DNA of 64,000 bases from Moringa oleifera (GCA_021397835.1 JAJFZO010000799.1:1674001-1738000); one strand, 5' to 3'; shown: positions 1 to 14,857, numbered from the stretch's first letter. The notes: generated by a model from the letters alone, not told the origin. Numbers and translations are program-made.

Positions 1-896
1 TTTTAATAATATTTAAATCATATCTACTATACATACTAATGCATGTTTACAAATCCTTTAAACAAAACAATTCAATGTATATACAGTTAATCTTTTACAA
101 CTTAACTTATAAACAAGCACACATATTCTTTTATGCTAAATATAATTAATTTGTTATAACCATTCACAAAACACATATTATTGTGGGTTGAAATTAATTT
201 GATTTTCACTTTACTAAATAATAGTTTATAAGACTTTGTATTATTATAAAATATAATTAATTAAAATTAAATTAAATGTAATTTAAATCATCATTAATAC
301 TAGTCAATTCATTTCACCATACCATAAAAATGTAGCATATTATGTTAACAAAATTTTTAAATTTTTAAATTTATTAATGATTTAACAAAATTTAATAAAT
401 ACTTCTTCAATTATTTTATAAGTTTAATTTTTAATTAAAAATATCAGATATATGTTATCTAACTAAATATAAGTTTTTATACATGTAAGTCAAAATTTTT
501 CAATAAAGATATATGTGTATATATATATATCATTTTTATAATTAATAATTATGGGTATACAATAATTACAATATTTAAGTGTTATGAAAATTATTATTTT
601 ATAATATTTATTAATTTTCTATTAAATAAATTTAAATTATTATTTTAAATTAAAAATAATAATTACATCTTATTAAAATAAAATATAATTTTTATGCATA
701 GCTCAAACCTTCTCCATAGAATATATATATATATCATTTTTTTAAAAGAAGACTTAATTAACAATGTCAGTATACAATAGTTACAGTGCTAAAATATGAA
801 ATTACAATTTCAAAATTTTTTAATCTTTACATAATATTTATTTTGTTGAAAAATAATTTAACATTTTAATTTTTTTCTTCCAATAGTGAACAAGAT
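1..896. other. AT-rich intergenic DNA, no gene
   Basis: Mostly A and T with short TA runs. No open frame with recognisable protein similarity was found on either strand. Confidence 0.6.
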
Positions 897-1650
897 CACA
901 ATGAAATTCAATATCCAAAAATTCTAAGAAAAATTCCGCTAGAATTTTATCCGTAAAAAAAATTTTAATTCAAAATACAATTCTTGCCTAATTTACACAT
1001 TTTAAACTCAAAAAAATTTTATCCATTCTTACGGATTATTCTACAAGAAAATTGTAAATTTTTTTCAAAATTCTTAATGAAAATTTTGAAGGAATTGGGT
1101 GATATATATTCCTTCTATTATTTTCATAAGAATTTTTTAGATATCATATATTAATTTTATTAAAAAATTAATATTTTATATACATAATTTCTCACGAAAT
1201 ATGTTGTAAGAATTTTATAATTCATGCTCCAATGGAATTTTTGTTAGAAAATTATTTATTTTTTAAAAAATATCATAAACAATATTAAAAAATTGATTCT
1301 TACAAAAATTTTCTATTGAAAATATACAATCAAGATTCTCACGGTATTTTTCGTTGAAAAATTTTCAAAATTTCAAAATTTTTCAAAAATAAAATTTTGA
1401 AATTTTACTATTTTTTATCTTAATAAAAATAAATCACAAATAAATTTTTTTTTTCAATTTTCTCATGGTATTTACAATGGAATATTCCTAAACCCTTTTT
1501 CAAATGTCATATTTTGTTCAAATTTTTTTAATATTTAAAATTCTCACTAATTATTATTTTTGTTGTAATATTCTGTGAAAAAATGCTAATTTTCCCGCAA
1601 ATATTATTTTCGTAAAATTTTTGGTAAATTTTTTTTGTTTTCTTATAGTG
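897..1650. repeat. possible non-autonomous CACTA-like remnant
   Basis: The segment is built from diverged copies of a short motif around TTCTTACGGAATTTT and its complement, in both orientations, as in the subterminal zones of CACTA elements. Its right edge reads TTTTCTTATAGTG at 1638-1650, close to the usual inverted CACTA tip (CACTA, then AAGAAAA). No clear left tip was found, only a weak CACAATGAAATTC near 897. The call is inference from terminal similarity. Confidence 0.3.
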
Positions 1651-4600
1651 TTAATTAACTCTGCAAAGTCTTTAATTACATTATGAAAATTTAAAAAATT
1701 TGAAGCAAAAATAATGCATACCTTTCAAAGTTTGAACATTTGGCAACATGATTAGTAGTGCACCATCTTCCCAAAATGAACATAAATGTAAGACAACCGT
1801 CTTTAAGGCAAGTACAAAGATTGTTCATATATTCACCTACACCAAACTAACATAATTCAATCTTGTTCATCTTATCAAATACTTTATGGACAACTCTTTG
1901 TGCATATGGTCAATGATTTGGATCATACTAATGAAAAAATCATCTACAATAATTGAACAATCAAATTAATTTCTATATATATACCAATCTTAGATTTATT
2001 ATCTATAGAAACAAGTCAACAAACATAATATTGAACCTTTTTTTTTTTTTACACTTTTACGGCAACTTATATATTGAACAACATTTTACTAAACAAATAA
2101 AGCAATTACAAGATTTAATTGAACAAAATTTGGCAATCGTTTTACAATTGCAGCAATTTGTATACTAAATAACAAAGTGAAATGATAAATTAAAGAACAA
2201 ATTAAGTAATTTTTATACAATTATTCTTCATCGACATCACACAACATACTAAACAACACATTGAATGACAACTTGAGTAACAAATCAAACAAAAAGTTAA
2301 CCCAAAAAATCTGTTAACTTTAGCTCCAACGTACACATTCAGCTAACACTAACTACAATTTGCATATGATATGACTTAACCCACTTAAATTACAAAATGT
2401 TCGTACCCTAGGTCATGAACAATGAAAAATCTACATCCATGCAATCCCCAATGGTACATTAATTCAACAAAAAAATCAAGCATTTTCACTTTTAGCTTCA
2501 AGCAGCCTTTTTTTCATTGTTAAGTTGACGCCCAAATGTTAACGTTTTGTGGAATCAATAGATTAAGTGTAAATTAAGGGTTGCTTCTATTTCACTCTCA
2601 ACGACAACAGTGAAGATTGTGGGAGGAGAAGAGGAAATCATGCGATGAATTGGTGAGAAAAATCAAAGATGCAAGAGGAGTTTGGTTAGGTATGAGAAGA
2701 ATTTTGAGTTTTGATATGGATTGAATGAATGGCCTAGATTTGCATGGTAGCGAAGTTTAAGTTCGAGCATACAGAGCTGTGTGAAGAAGGGAACGAAGAA
2801 GAAGAAGAAAGTTTCATCAAGAGAAAAAAAAAAAAAAAAAAGGGAGAAGAATAGAGAAATAAATAATTTTTTTTTAAAAAAAAAGCATTATCATTGCTTC
2901 ATAATTGTACAAGGTTAATGAAGTAATTTCACTTTTAAAATCATGCGCATCTCAGACAATATAGATGAAGGGTTAAAATTGATAGATTTTAAGGCCAAAT
3001 GTCTTGAATTGAAAAATTAATAAAATGCACATCTTAAATAGATGTACTTTTTTAAATAAATCATAATTTGAGAGCTGAGTAAAAAATATATATTTTTATT
3101 TTAATTAATCTTAATATTTTGTTAATAAGGTATTTTATTATTTTATTATTAAATTAATCTATAAATATTATTTTGTATAATGTATTTTCTTTTTGAAAAG
3201 TTATAGTTTTATATATATATATATATATTATATTAATTGTATTTTCATATTACAACACAATTTGTGTTATAATTTTATAAATTAAAAAGAATAATAAAAT
3301 TAAACAAAAAAATTAAGAAAAAATGAAAAGACCTCATTTACAAAATGAACTTCTTAATTTATTATATTAATTATAGGGTCTAAAATTCACGTAATAGATC
3401 TAAAAAAAAAAAAAAAGTTCACCAAAATAATGACAAGAAAAGAAAGGTAAATGTTAAAAGAAAAGGAATTTCTTGAATTTTATGAAAACTTCAATTTAAA
3501 TCTCGTCATTCAAATTTTTTAATTGTGTTAAATTTTTAATTTAAATAAATTTAAATACTATCAAAAAAATGAAAAATTAGAGATATTTAAATTAAAGATA
3601 TTACTCAACTAATTTCGACTTAAATTTTTGAATGAACGTTAAAAAAAAATTAAGTTACTATTATAGGAAATTTCAAAACTTTTTAAGTATTGAAAATATT
3701 TTTTAAAATTTTGCACTATCCAAAACTTAAAAAATTATAAAAAATAGCTAGTGAATCAAAAATTATTCAAATTTATAAGATGAACTTAAAATAAAGCGTG
3801 TAGTTTAATTAAGTTATTTTCTTAAGTATTTTTATATTAAAAATACTATTAATGTCACATAATTATTTGAACCAAGATCTAAATTGAACTAAATTAAAAC
3901 TTTAAATATATAATTGAAATGATGAGGTTTAAATTGCAATTTGGATAAAATTTAAGATTATTTTTTTAATATTTATTATTTTATAATTTATAAATTAAAA
4001 CAAATCATAAAATTAAATGAAAATAAAGAAAAATTAAGAGAAAATTAAGAATTAAAAATTAAAATTAAAAATGGCTGTGATACTTTTTAATAAATAAGAA
4101 ATTATATATATTTATATTAAAATTTATAAACTGCTTTAAAAATTTTTAATTTTCTATTTCCATTTCCATGTTAAAGAAAAATAGTATGGACAAATTTAAA
4201 TACTAAATAATGAAAAAAAATTCCTTGACACTAACAATAATAGAAAATACTTCATTTAGAGGATGAAACTCCTCAATTTATTATATCACTTATTGGCTCT
4301 AAATTTTACAAAAAAGATTTCAAATTTTAAAAATCATTAAAAAACAATTACTCCACGTTTCATTAATTACTCAAAAAATATAAAATAATACAGTTGAATC
4401 AACAAAATAAAAACTATAATAAATAAAATAATCTATTTTAATAATAAAAATAAAAGAAAATGAGAATAAAACACATGTAATAAACAGAACTATATTTCTA
4501 ACAAAATACTAATTGAAAAATTATTAATCACAATGAAATAAATGATAAAATAAATGATGAACTAAATATATTAGATGAAATTACTTCAAGCTCAACTTCT

Positions 4601-6194
4601 CTTACATAAATTTTCTCATTGTCAATATGAATGAAGTTTAATTTTAAAATGATTTAGTAATCAATATTGTCTCAACTACCAAAAAAAATTATAAGTTGGA
4701 TAAGAAATTTGAAATTAAAATGCATCATAAGTCCATAATATTTTTTCATGTGAGTTTATAGTATTAAAATGATAAAAATTGAAATAGATAAAAAATAAGA
4801 GTTAAAAGTTCATTATAAATTTATCAGCTAATATTTTTAGTCATAGAGATTTATGATATTAAAATGATAAATTTTATATGATTGATAACAAATTTTTTTT
4901 AAAAAAACTAAAAGAGTATTATAAATCTACTTACTGACATTTTTTTGGTGATCAAACTTGTGAAAGAAAATCCGACTAGAAATTAAAGTTTGGAATGAAT
5001 TATAAATCAATTAGTTACATTTTTATTTTAAAAAAAATTGTGATGTACAATAATAGCATCACCAATTTCAAAATTTAAAGATAAGTTTTATTAATGATAA
5101 ATAAAAATTAATATTCACATTAGCATCATACAAAAGGGATAAATTTTCTCCCATTAGAATTGTATCTCTCTATCAAGTTTTTCTTTGTCCACTTCAATAT
5201 CAAAATAGAAAAGTTTGGACCACGAGAAAAAGTTAGAATTCGTATTTGGGGTCTCATGCTGTAAAAGGGAGAAGAGGATGAGGCAAATGAGAAAAATTAT
5301 TAATATATGGAAATGTAGACATCATTACATAAAATTTACAGTTAGAAAAATAACAAAACATAGATGTCCTAATGTAACTAATCCAATTATCTTTAAAAAC
5401 ATCTTCAAATATATATATACTTAAAATGGTAAACAAATCCACCCATCATATAGGTCGACAAGACCAAATCTACATGTTATCTCATGACACTTTTCTTTAT
5501 AAGAAAGTATACACAAAGTCATGACATTTAGTTTGTCTATCAAATTAAACTATGTATGCTTATCAATCATTAAAGCTCAACAAACTTGGTATTTAAATGA
5601 GTTCCAACCTCAATAGTTACCACCCTATGATGATCCTCAACCTCAATATTGCTACGACTTCAGCAAATTTAGTAGCACTGTAGACTCTAGCTTCCTGGCC
5701 CGAATACCCATGAAAGTCTCAAAATCCTTTCTGTTATTTAATATCACTTCTATAAAAACAATAACTGAGAAGTTTTACAAACCTAAGATTAAGGAAAACG
5801 TTTACATTCCAAATATAATCCATTCATGCTCTTCCTGAAATTCACCATTCACACAAACAAGAATTTGAGCATAATAAACATAATTTATTAGCACAAGCCA
5901 AGAGTAGTACCTCTGATGACTTGACAATATTTGAAATGATTCTGAAATACAAAAATCATCTCATCATTAATCACTTCACTAATATTTCCATGTACTCATT
6001 CCTTGTCACAGTTTTTTAGTATGGTAAATTTAGGAAGGTATAGAGAACATTTAATTTATTGCTCAACCTCCAACATATGAGGCAGAAAAAAGGATAACAA
6101 TACTGCTCTGGAAAATACCACAGTTTTTTAGTATGAAACTGCTCAACATACAAAATCAAGTGTAAAACACAAATAATGGGTCAGTTTGCATCTA
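1651..6194. other. AT-rich intergenic DNA and 3' flank of the ligase gene
   Basis: No gene seen. The stretch has poly-A/T runs (A20 near 2825), TA microsatellite runs near 3215 and a GA-rich patch at 2600-2830. Short open frames at 1953-2168 and 5215-5442 are low-complexity and match nothing I recognise. The last few hundred bases before 6195 probably include the 3' untranslated region of the minus-strand ligase gene, but no poly-A site could be fixed. Confidence 0.55.
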
Positions 6195-9100
6195 CTAACT
6201 CACAAGACCTCTCTGTTTGAAAACCTCAAGCATGGCAACACCAATTTTGGCAGGAGACTCTACCACTGTCACCCCAGCTTCCTTTAGAGTCTTGATTTTG
6301 TCTTGAGCTGTGCCCTTCCCACCAGACACAATAGCTGCACACAGGCAGGACCATTACAAATATTACATCCAATCCCCAGTTATAATAATTATTATTATTA
6401 TTTTAAAAAAAGAAGGTGCTAACAATGTGTACATTATACAAAATTAAAGGAAGAAAGAAAACGATTTCCTGATGACATAATAACCATGTAGAAAATAAGA
6501 GGACTAGGCATCAAACATCAAAGGAAAATGGACAAATTCCATTCACGGGAATTTGTAGATTGCTTCCCCTCAAAAAGCTCCACTAGAAGCACAATGAGAA
6601 AGTTTGCATAAAAACCATGTTCTTTTTTTCTTGCCAAGAAGGATAGTTATGCTACCAGATTTTGAGAAGCACCACAACCATTCTCCCAGTCCCCATGTCA
6701 TCCCAAATAGACAAAATTAGAGATCTAGCTGCCTAAAATGAGCCAATCACCTCTCCATTCTACTTTTAAGAGCACCAACCAGATCATTGACTAGAATCCT
6801 TAAGGAGTCTTCAGGTAAGATTGCCAAAAAACTCTACAGAAAGATGTTTTTAACTTCAGCACAACTCAACCTCTCTCATCCCCCAAACCTCAGTCAGCTG
6901 AAAAGAAGCAACATGCATTTTGCTTTCCAAACTTCTACCATCCACAAAATTTTCAGCTATTGTGTTCTAACGTTTTAAAAAAAAGTAAACCAAACTTGGT
7001 AAAGAAAAATATCCAAAGAGAATTGCTGAGAAAATGTGGTGCAAAAGATTTTGCGATAACAAATCATGCTGTTAATAGAAAGTATCAACAGCCCAGCGTG
7101 AAAATAAAATGAAGTAATAAGTTTTGCTTGTACTAGGAAAGCTGAATTAACAGATGAGTACAAGTTGCAGGCCACAGTATACATTTCATGATAAATATCA
7201 AAGCCAAGCACATTATTTTTAAAAGCTTATAAGGACAGTATACCTCCAGCATGCCCCATTCGACGGCCAGGGGGAGCCGTTAGTCCAGCGATAAATGCAA
7301 CTATAGGTTTCTCAGTCCCGCTTTCCTGTCATATCGATTACAAAATAGTTTTAGCACCTTTACAGACAATAGAAATGCTAAAGCTATGTGGATGATAATT
7401 TTTTACAGAATATGAGGCCTGGTCTAGGAAGACCTGCCAGAGCTAGTGGCGCATGTCTTTATATATATCATGAGGAAAAGAACAATTAGTTACAGACTCA
7501 GTCTCAGCATCCACACAAGCCAATAGGACCACTGCAGTTTACATGCCTAGGAACCAGCAACCAATTTTTTTGCATGGGCTTTCTTGGTTGACAGTTGCAA
7601 TACACCAGAAGGGTAGCTGCAGCAATTTGCAAGCAGGCTTTGCGATTTTGAAAACGGGTAGTCAGTCAAAAAGAAAAATCAAAGGCTCCAAAGATAAATT
7701 GCACAAGTCAGCAATACAAAATCTTTGTAGGCAGCTAAGACAGTTAGAAAGAATGCTGCTGCACCAAGGTTCACTTTACGATGCAATCGTAAAGAACTTG
7801 AGGATTCCTAGTAGACAAGAGAGCATGTCTACAAAACTAATAATATTCATCATATTAAAATAGACCTAGTAAAGACAATGACGATAGCAGTATGCAGCGA
7901 AAAGAAGGGAAGGCTCCTGGAGTACCAAAACCTGATGCCTTTTCCAAGCACCGACAGAAAAACAATCAAAAGAACCAAAAAAACAAAAAGAGAAAAAAAA
8001 AATGTAACAAGTAGCGCCAAGAGTCATTTTGTATTGCAATATGTAACAAAAAACTCAAATAAACATGTACTTACAGATCTGTAAGACTACATATACACAT
8101 GCAGGAAAAGGCAAGGGGGGAAAAAAAAATCATCAAGCTCAGATCCAATGGCACAAACTTAGCAGAGAAGGGATTCTGATGCATCAGCAAATTAAATCAA
8201 CTATCCAGTAAGATGTATATCAGTTCGATCTCAAGTAGAAGCACAATCCAACTCTATTTTGACTTTTAAATTAGTATTCAGGTCAAATCCAAAATCTTAT
8301 AACATGTGAATTGGCATTTAGTTAGCCTAGTAGGCTGCATCTACGAGTTAGTGGCAAAGGTTTTAGCAGCAGGATTGGTGGTAGTTGAGAAAGTAGAGAG
8401 CCGTAGCCAGAATGCTGTGTCAGGTGCAAGCAGCTTCCAGATGCAGCTTTGATCATGAATGAATCAGTCAAACATCAGCTAAAGGTGGGGGCAGGGGAGC
8501 ATTGCAATGTAGACATGGAAAAAACCTATGACCATACCTCTTGGGAGTTTGGGCTACAAGAAATGAGGACAGTGGGCTGTTGACAGAGATGGTGCAGGGA
8601 ATTCAGATATGCATTTCTACAGCACTGTTCTCAGATGGTGTGAACGGCAGCCCAACTTGTTTCTTCAGGACTCCCACAGGATTACGGTAGGTTGATCCCA
8701 TTTCCCTATCGCTTTTCATTTAGTGATGGAAGTACTGGAGAGGATGTCGCTGAGGGCTGAGGAGAACACACTCACTGAAGGCTTCAGACTTGGTTATATC
8801 AGGGCATGAAATTGAGGCATGTCATCTGTTGGTTGTAAATGACACTATTTTGTCTAATAGAGCAGATGAAGAGCATACGGTGAATGTGAGAAACATCCTT
8901 TTAGGTTTTGAGGTTTACCCCATGTGAGGAGGAAGTGAATGGCAACCACCTTGCAGGTGTGATGGGATGAATAGCAGGCAGGGTACTGATACAGTGTATA
9001 GGATTTATTTTGGGGGCTAAGTTTAAAGAGACCATGACATGGAACAAGATTATTGAAAAGTTTCAAAGAAAGCTTCCAGGTTTGGAATATGCAATATCTA

Positions 9101-12100
9101 TCCAAAGAAGGGAGATTGACTTTAATCAAGCGTATGCTATCAAATTTACCCATCTACATGTCCTTATTTCTTCTCATTTCAAACAAGGTAGCAAATAAGT
9201 TGAGTAAATTCAACAAAGATTTTGTACAGCAACATAAAGGAAAAGTCAAAATACCACCTAGTAAGGTGGTAGGTGGCCAAGCAACCTATGGAAAAGGGAC
9301 TGTTGAGAGTAAAATCTTTGACAAAATTTAGAAAGACATTGCTGAAGAATGGTTATGGAGGTTCATGATTGAGAGGGACAGTTTTTGGAGGAAAATAATG
9401 GTTAAGGGCGGTTGGACTACAACAATAGAAAGGGAAACACATGGGACAAGAGTGTGAAGAGCTGTTAGGATAGGCTAGCAGAACCATTGACATTCTTGAG
9501 CTTTACGGTGGGCAATGGGAAGTCAATCCTTTTTGGGCAGATAGATGGCGGTGGTTAGGAGGCTTCAAAGGAAGCCTATACAATCATCTATTCCTTAGCA
9601 TGCAATAAGAATGCTTCAATGAGCAATTGTGTATGCCTAAGAGACAATGAGTTTCAATGAACAGTTGAATTCAGAAAGAATGCAGACAGTTTGAATAAAC
9701 ATGAGCAGAGGAGAGCAAGAATTATGGACTGCGAACAAGGACACAAAGTTCACGATTAGAACTTATTGGCGAGACAGAGGAGGCTCAACTAGGGGTGGGT
9801 GGTGTCCTACATCCTTGAAAGATAATTTGGAACGCTGGGGCGCCAACCAAAGTTGCACTGTTTTGCAGGGGAGGCCTAAGGCAGCCTCAAGGAGATTCTA
9901 ATCATTGATAATTTGAAGAAAGGAGGTAAGATCATGGCCAACAAGTGATTTTATGCAAGAGATAGAAAGAGATGGTAAAGCATACTATACTATGGCATCA
10001 GTGAACATAGGAATTGTGGGAGAGGGCCTATTCTTCGCTTGGGTAATTTCAGGACCCCTTGGGAAAGAGATAAAGGAATGATCAAGGTTCATATCTACAA
10101 GGAGAAAAAAGAAAATAACCAAACTTGGTCCATTTTTCACTTTTTTAGGCAGTATGGAGGGAAGCAAATAGGAGGGCTTTTGAAGGGTGGAAATGCGTTT
10201 AGATGGTTTTAAAGATAGGTGGATCCATACTCTAAAATAACGGTGGTTAAAGAATTCTTTTGTAAATGAGGATTGTTATATAAAATTTGTAGATTCTAAC
10301 CTCTAACTAACTAACTAACGTCACATGAATTTGAGGAGCTCTCCCTTTGTGCTTTATAATTAAATTTAATCTGAATACATGCAGACCTTAAGAATCAAAA
10401 TCAAATTCAATCTCATAGATCAGAGTAATTAAGGCAATCATGTCTTAAACAAGTAAAGTCGGTTCCTTGCGCAAATTATTTACAGCCTTAGCTGAATCCA
10501 TATTCTATGAAAAATCATGGAAGTAAACAATTATTACCTTGATTAAAGCAGCAGCATCCTCTTCTGCAGTCCCACCTATCTCTCCAATAAGTACAATACC
10601 TGCAGTAGCATACGGCATTATTTTTCAGTTCTGTAGATGAATGTTCTCCTTCTTCCCATTTCTTAACCATAATCCTTTCTTGCAGATCTTACAGATAACA
10701 TCAATATGATGCAAAACAGAACAAAATACAGCAACAGTGAATATGATATACATGACACAAAGAGTACATTGGATGTGAGAAATTAATTTCAGCCATTTAA
10801 ATTCTCCTTTTCTGTAATGAAAATGTTGACATGTTCCTAAAGTACAATAGCAAGAAACTGTGGCTTGGAATAGATCTCATTAACAATAACAAGTAAAAGC
10901 CCGACATAATGCAATTGCTTCTTTTCGGATGATGTAAAAAAGTATGATAAATCTAAGATACCAAAAATTCAAATGATTCAGAGAATCACAAGGTGAAGGA
11001 AACTAATTTTGATCTCAGAAAAAAAAATAAAAATTTATGTACATGTTTTCAAGAAACAAATCGCATCATAGAAAGTCTATGTAAGACAAGCTTCATAATT
11101 AAGGGGATGGTATCATTCACATTACTGCAGATATTCATAGAAAGTGTACAGATCCAACTAGGGTCAGGAAAAAGATGAACTGAAAAAGCATACCTTCCAG
11201 AAACAATACCACTTAGTGTATCAAAACTTTACATATTTTCACAGTGTGAGAAATTTTCTCTATCATGTGTTATTGGAGAAATAAAATGTCAACATTCTCC
11301 AATTAAATGGCTAAGATTCAGAAGATTCAACAAAGAAATAAAATATGACTTCTTCTATATAAAACCATGCATGTATAAGGCATGTGGGCAATCCTAACAA
11401 AAATCTTTCTTATATTCTCTTTCTTACCCCCCCCCCCCCCCCCCAACAAAAAAAAAAAATAAAAAAATAAAGATACAAATTGCGAAAAGAAGCAACCAAA
11501 CTATCATAGAACAACTTACCTTCTGTCTGGGGGTCTACAAGGAACCTCTGGATGCAATCAACAAAGTTTGTTCCATTAAAAGGATCACCCCCAATACCAA
11601 CACAGGTGGACTGTCCAAGGCCGACAGCAGTTGTTTGGAAAACCTGCAATGCAAAAGCACACACGATTTCTCCATTAACAACTTGACTAAGAAGTAATCT
11701 GACATTTGCATAAACACGGACATGTAAGAAGAAAACAATTTTGAAGATATGAATTACAAAATTTAATGTATCCAGCACAAATTTTTAATAAGTGATGTAT
11801 CAATAACTTGTAGGGCATTACATGGTACAGAGCAGGGAAATAATGCTTATCAACATAAATGGAGCTTCTTGCAGTGCAACATATTTGCAAATAGGAGTAT
11901 GATAAAAGCATAGTATGATGAGTTTCAGACTTTTAGTTAAGGTGTGCCTGGAACACTTGTCTACTAATATTAGACAAAGAATGATATATAAAAATATATC
12001 CATGAAATCAATGTTAAAAGAGAAGGTTGTTGCATTACCATTTGTATATCCCTGTTCTCTCATATCTTATTTTACAAGACTTGTGTATCCATCTGTCCTT

Positions 12101-14857
12101 ATTGTATCATGTCTTTACTCCACATCCCCATTCATGCTTCATCTCTAACATCATATCTAGTTATTTGGTCACTGATTAATATTATGGATGTATTTTGAGA
12201 ATGAATGAAATGCGCATTGAAACTGACATATAGCTTCATAATCTTTCTGAGCAAGTAAGATTAAAATGGGACAGCATTATTAAAGAAACAGCATAACCCA
12301 TTCATATTCCAAGGCAGTTGCACATATTGAGTCACACAATAGAGCTGATACATGCACAAGGACTCAAACATGAGGACAGAAACAAACACCCCCATAACCA
12401 CGAAGCACACAAAAGAATGTTGCATTACACACATTGAAATAGCAGCAAGGTGTTGACACCCACTCCCACATGTCACCACCACAACTTGGTCTAACAAATA
12501 ACCAATCAAATCACTGAAACCCATTAACTTCTGGCACTTATGTTTATACCACAACATCAACACAAAATAATATAAACTTACAGATAACAAGTTGCCAAAA
12601 AAAAAAAAAAAAAACAAAACAAAAAAAGGAAAAAAAAACTAGGGACATACTGCTTCATATGTCAAGGTGCCAGACCGAGAAACAATTCCAATACGACCAG
12701 GTTTGTGGATATACCCAGGCATTATTCCAATTTTACATTCTCCCGGTTTGATAATACCAGGGCAGTTTGGTCCAATCAACCGAGTTTTAGATTGCTTGTT
12801 AAGAGCGGCCTTCACCCGTACCTGAAATTTGCTATAATCAGCTTCAACAATGCTTTAGTACCAACATGAGACGCTCAAAGTAAATCATTAAGTAGATGGC
12901 TAATGAAGGAATGTATATCCATCTGAATCTGATTCAGAAATTCAACAAGTTTTATCAAGCAGCATCCAACAATTACTGGAGCATGATATATACAACATTT
13001 GACAAATCTAGTTTAGAGAAACACCTACATAACCCACTTATATATACAAATTGGCTTTAAAAACTATGTGAATTCAGTTGATTGAGCTTCAATGGGAAAA
13101 CTTTCTTCAAGTTTCAACCACAGAGAAAAGTTCCAAAATATTCTAAAACACAGTAAATACAAAATAGCTAAGTAATTTAATTAAATCAGCATGCTGCATT
13201 AGTTTATCAACTTCACAATCTCCCTTATGTAAGATCTTGTTTACCATATCATGTTGGGGGATTCCCTCTGTGATGCACACAACAAGATCCAACTCGGCTT
13301 CCATTGCCTCCATAATGGCTGCTGCAGCAAATGGTGGGGGAACATAAATGACCGAAGCATTAGCTTTTGTTTCCGCTTTTGCTTCTGCGACCGTGTTGAA
13401 AACAGGAAGTCCCAAGTGCTCTGTTCCACCCTTCTTAGGTGTCACACCACCCACCTATCTCAAAAGGCACAAGATTTAGGATATAATAATAAAAAATAAA
13501 TAAATAAAAACATACAGAAAAAGAAGAAGAGGCTTTTTACTACTAAATTATGCAAACGCCTAACCTCTCACACACAAAATTTATTTTAAATACAAATGAG
13601 GCTTCACTTCGAAACCTTTTATGAAACCAAAGTTATGTTGTGACAAAAGCCTTGGCCAGTCATCCATTTGCTGTGATCACAACTTTTATCAAGAAAGCTC
13701 AATGAAGCAAGCTTTAACGTTTCAATTACGAGTCAACTGAATGTGTTAAAATTGCAGTCAGGGAGTCAAAGACACAACTAAAGCATTATCTGGCCTAATT
13801 CTCAAAAAGATAAAATTTAAATCCCTTTATTAGTAAAAGATTAAAAACTTAAAACCACCCAAGATTGCAGCTGCAATAACAAATTAACTGTTCCACCTGT
13901 TTACTGCAAAAACCCAGTTTCACCCTTCTTTTTGAGAGTTGACCTACATTAACATCCATAAAAACTCACCTAAACTCTTCAACATGAATTACGATTCACT
14001 TTTTCAGGGGGCTTTAATATAAGATGACAAACACAGAAGAACAACAATTTAGATACCAGAGGCAGAGTAACATCTGTTCCAAATCTGAACAATTTACAGG
14101 CAATATAAAATTTGTTGTAAGGTATCCATTATCACAGTAGAAAGCAAGATAAATTGGTTGCCCTATCATCATCACAACATCATTGATCTCTCTCATGTTC
14201 AGCTCTCTCTTCAAATAGAAAACATATGGCAGAAAACCGAAATGAGAATAATGGAAATGGAACAACCAACTCAAACTAAGAAACCACTGCCAGTCAAAAA
14301 TCGATAGAGTGAAGCATCTGGCATGAGAGTCTATGAGCAAACAGCCTCTCGCGACCATTGAGACACTAATTATTAGATAATCCAAATACATTGCAAGGAT
14401 AAATTATCATTTTGGAACCAAGAGCGAAAGCAACTCAAATCAGTTCACCAATATACAGGGTAAAGAATCAATGATGAGTAAACAGTAAAAGCTTGCTCAA
14501 CAGACAAAAATCTTACTGCACACAATTGCTTCCCAAAAAGAAAAAAGAAATGACACACGCAAAAATGAACCAACAGGAAATGTAAGTGTGCTTTGGTATA
14601 TAAGAGGGAGAGAGAGAGACCATTTTGGTGCCGTACTCGATGGCTTGTTCGGTGTGGAACGTGCCGTTTTTCCCCGTGATGCCTTGACATATGACTCTAG
14701 TGTTCTTGTCCACGAACACTGCCGGCTGAGCCGCCGCAGCACCATACTGCCGAGTCTGAGCCGCCGATGATAAGAATCTGAAAAGGGAAGAAGACGAAGA
14801 AGCAGCTTTCCGTGATGCGATCGATCCGATCAGCTTGGCGACGGCCTGGCGAGCCAT
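6195..14857 (-). CDS. succinyl-CoA ligase (ADP/GDP-forming) alpha subunit, mitochondrial
   Basis: This subunit binds CoA and carries the phospho-histidine of succinyl-CoA synthetase in the matrix TCA cycle. It needs a beta subunit, which is not in this window. I assembled seven exons: 14857-14621, 13454-13245, 12821-12651, 11643-11520, 10599-10538, 7325-7244 and 6334-6195. All introns are GT..AG and the frame is unbroken, giving 1,026 nt and 341 residues. The start is the ATG at 14857. The first 40 or so residues are rich in Ser, Ala and Arg without acids, as in a mitochondrial presequence. The N-terminal CoA-binding fold has [14 protein letters not shown]. The middle has [20 protein letters not shown] and [10 protein letters not shown]. 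The active-site motif [16 protein letters not shown] has its His at residue 293, just before the last junction. Length fits plant homologues. Intron 10600-11519 has a C18 tract, and intron 7326-10537 is enlarged by a LINE remnant. Confidence 0.97.
8305..10310 (+). mobile_element. decayed L1-type LINE (non-LTR reverse transcriptase), antisense in ligase intron
   Basis: Broken plus-strand frames follow the order of a plant L1 reverse transcriptase. [15 protein letters not shown] lies near 8320-8370 and [13 protein letters not shown] near 8512. LVMEVLERM is near 8725. [10 protein letters not shown] near 8826 stands where LLFADDTILF is usual, so the catalytic motif is changed. [20 protein letters not shown] at 9016-9075 is followed by [20 protein letters not shown], and later come [12 protein letters not shown] and FTVGNGKS. 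The RNase-H and zinc-finger-like tail is only faintly visible to about 10290. Many stops and frameshifts show it is dead. No endonuclease part, poly-A tail or target duplication was found, so both edges are approximate. Confidence 0.85.
11427..11444. repeat. C18 homopolymer in ligase intron 4
   Basis: Eighteen consecutive C on the plus strand are followed by an A-rich run. In the ligase pre-mRNA this is a G18 run about 75 nt downstream of the donor site at 11519. Confidence 0.9.

Noticed and set aside
7543..8084. two plus-strand open frames in the large ligase intron
   Set aside because: No similarity recognised, and they lie upstream of the first readable LINE motif. I could not show they belong to the LINE.
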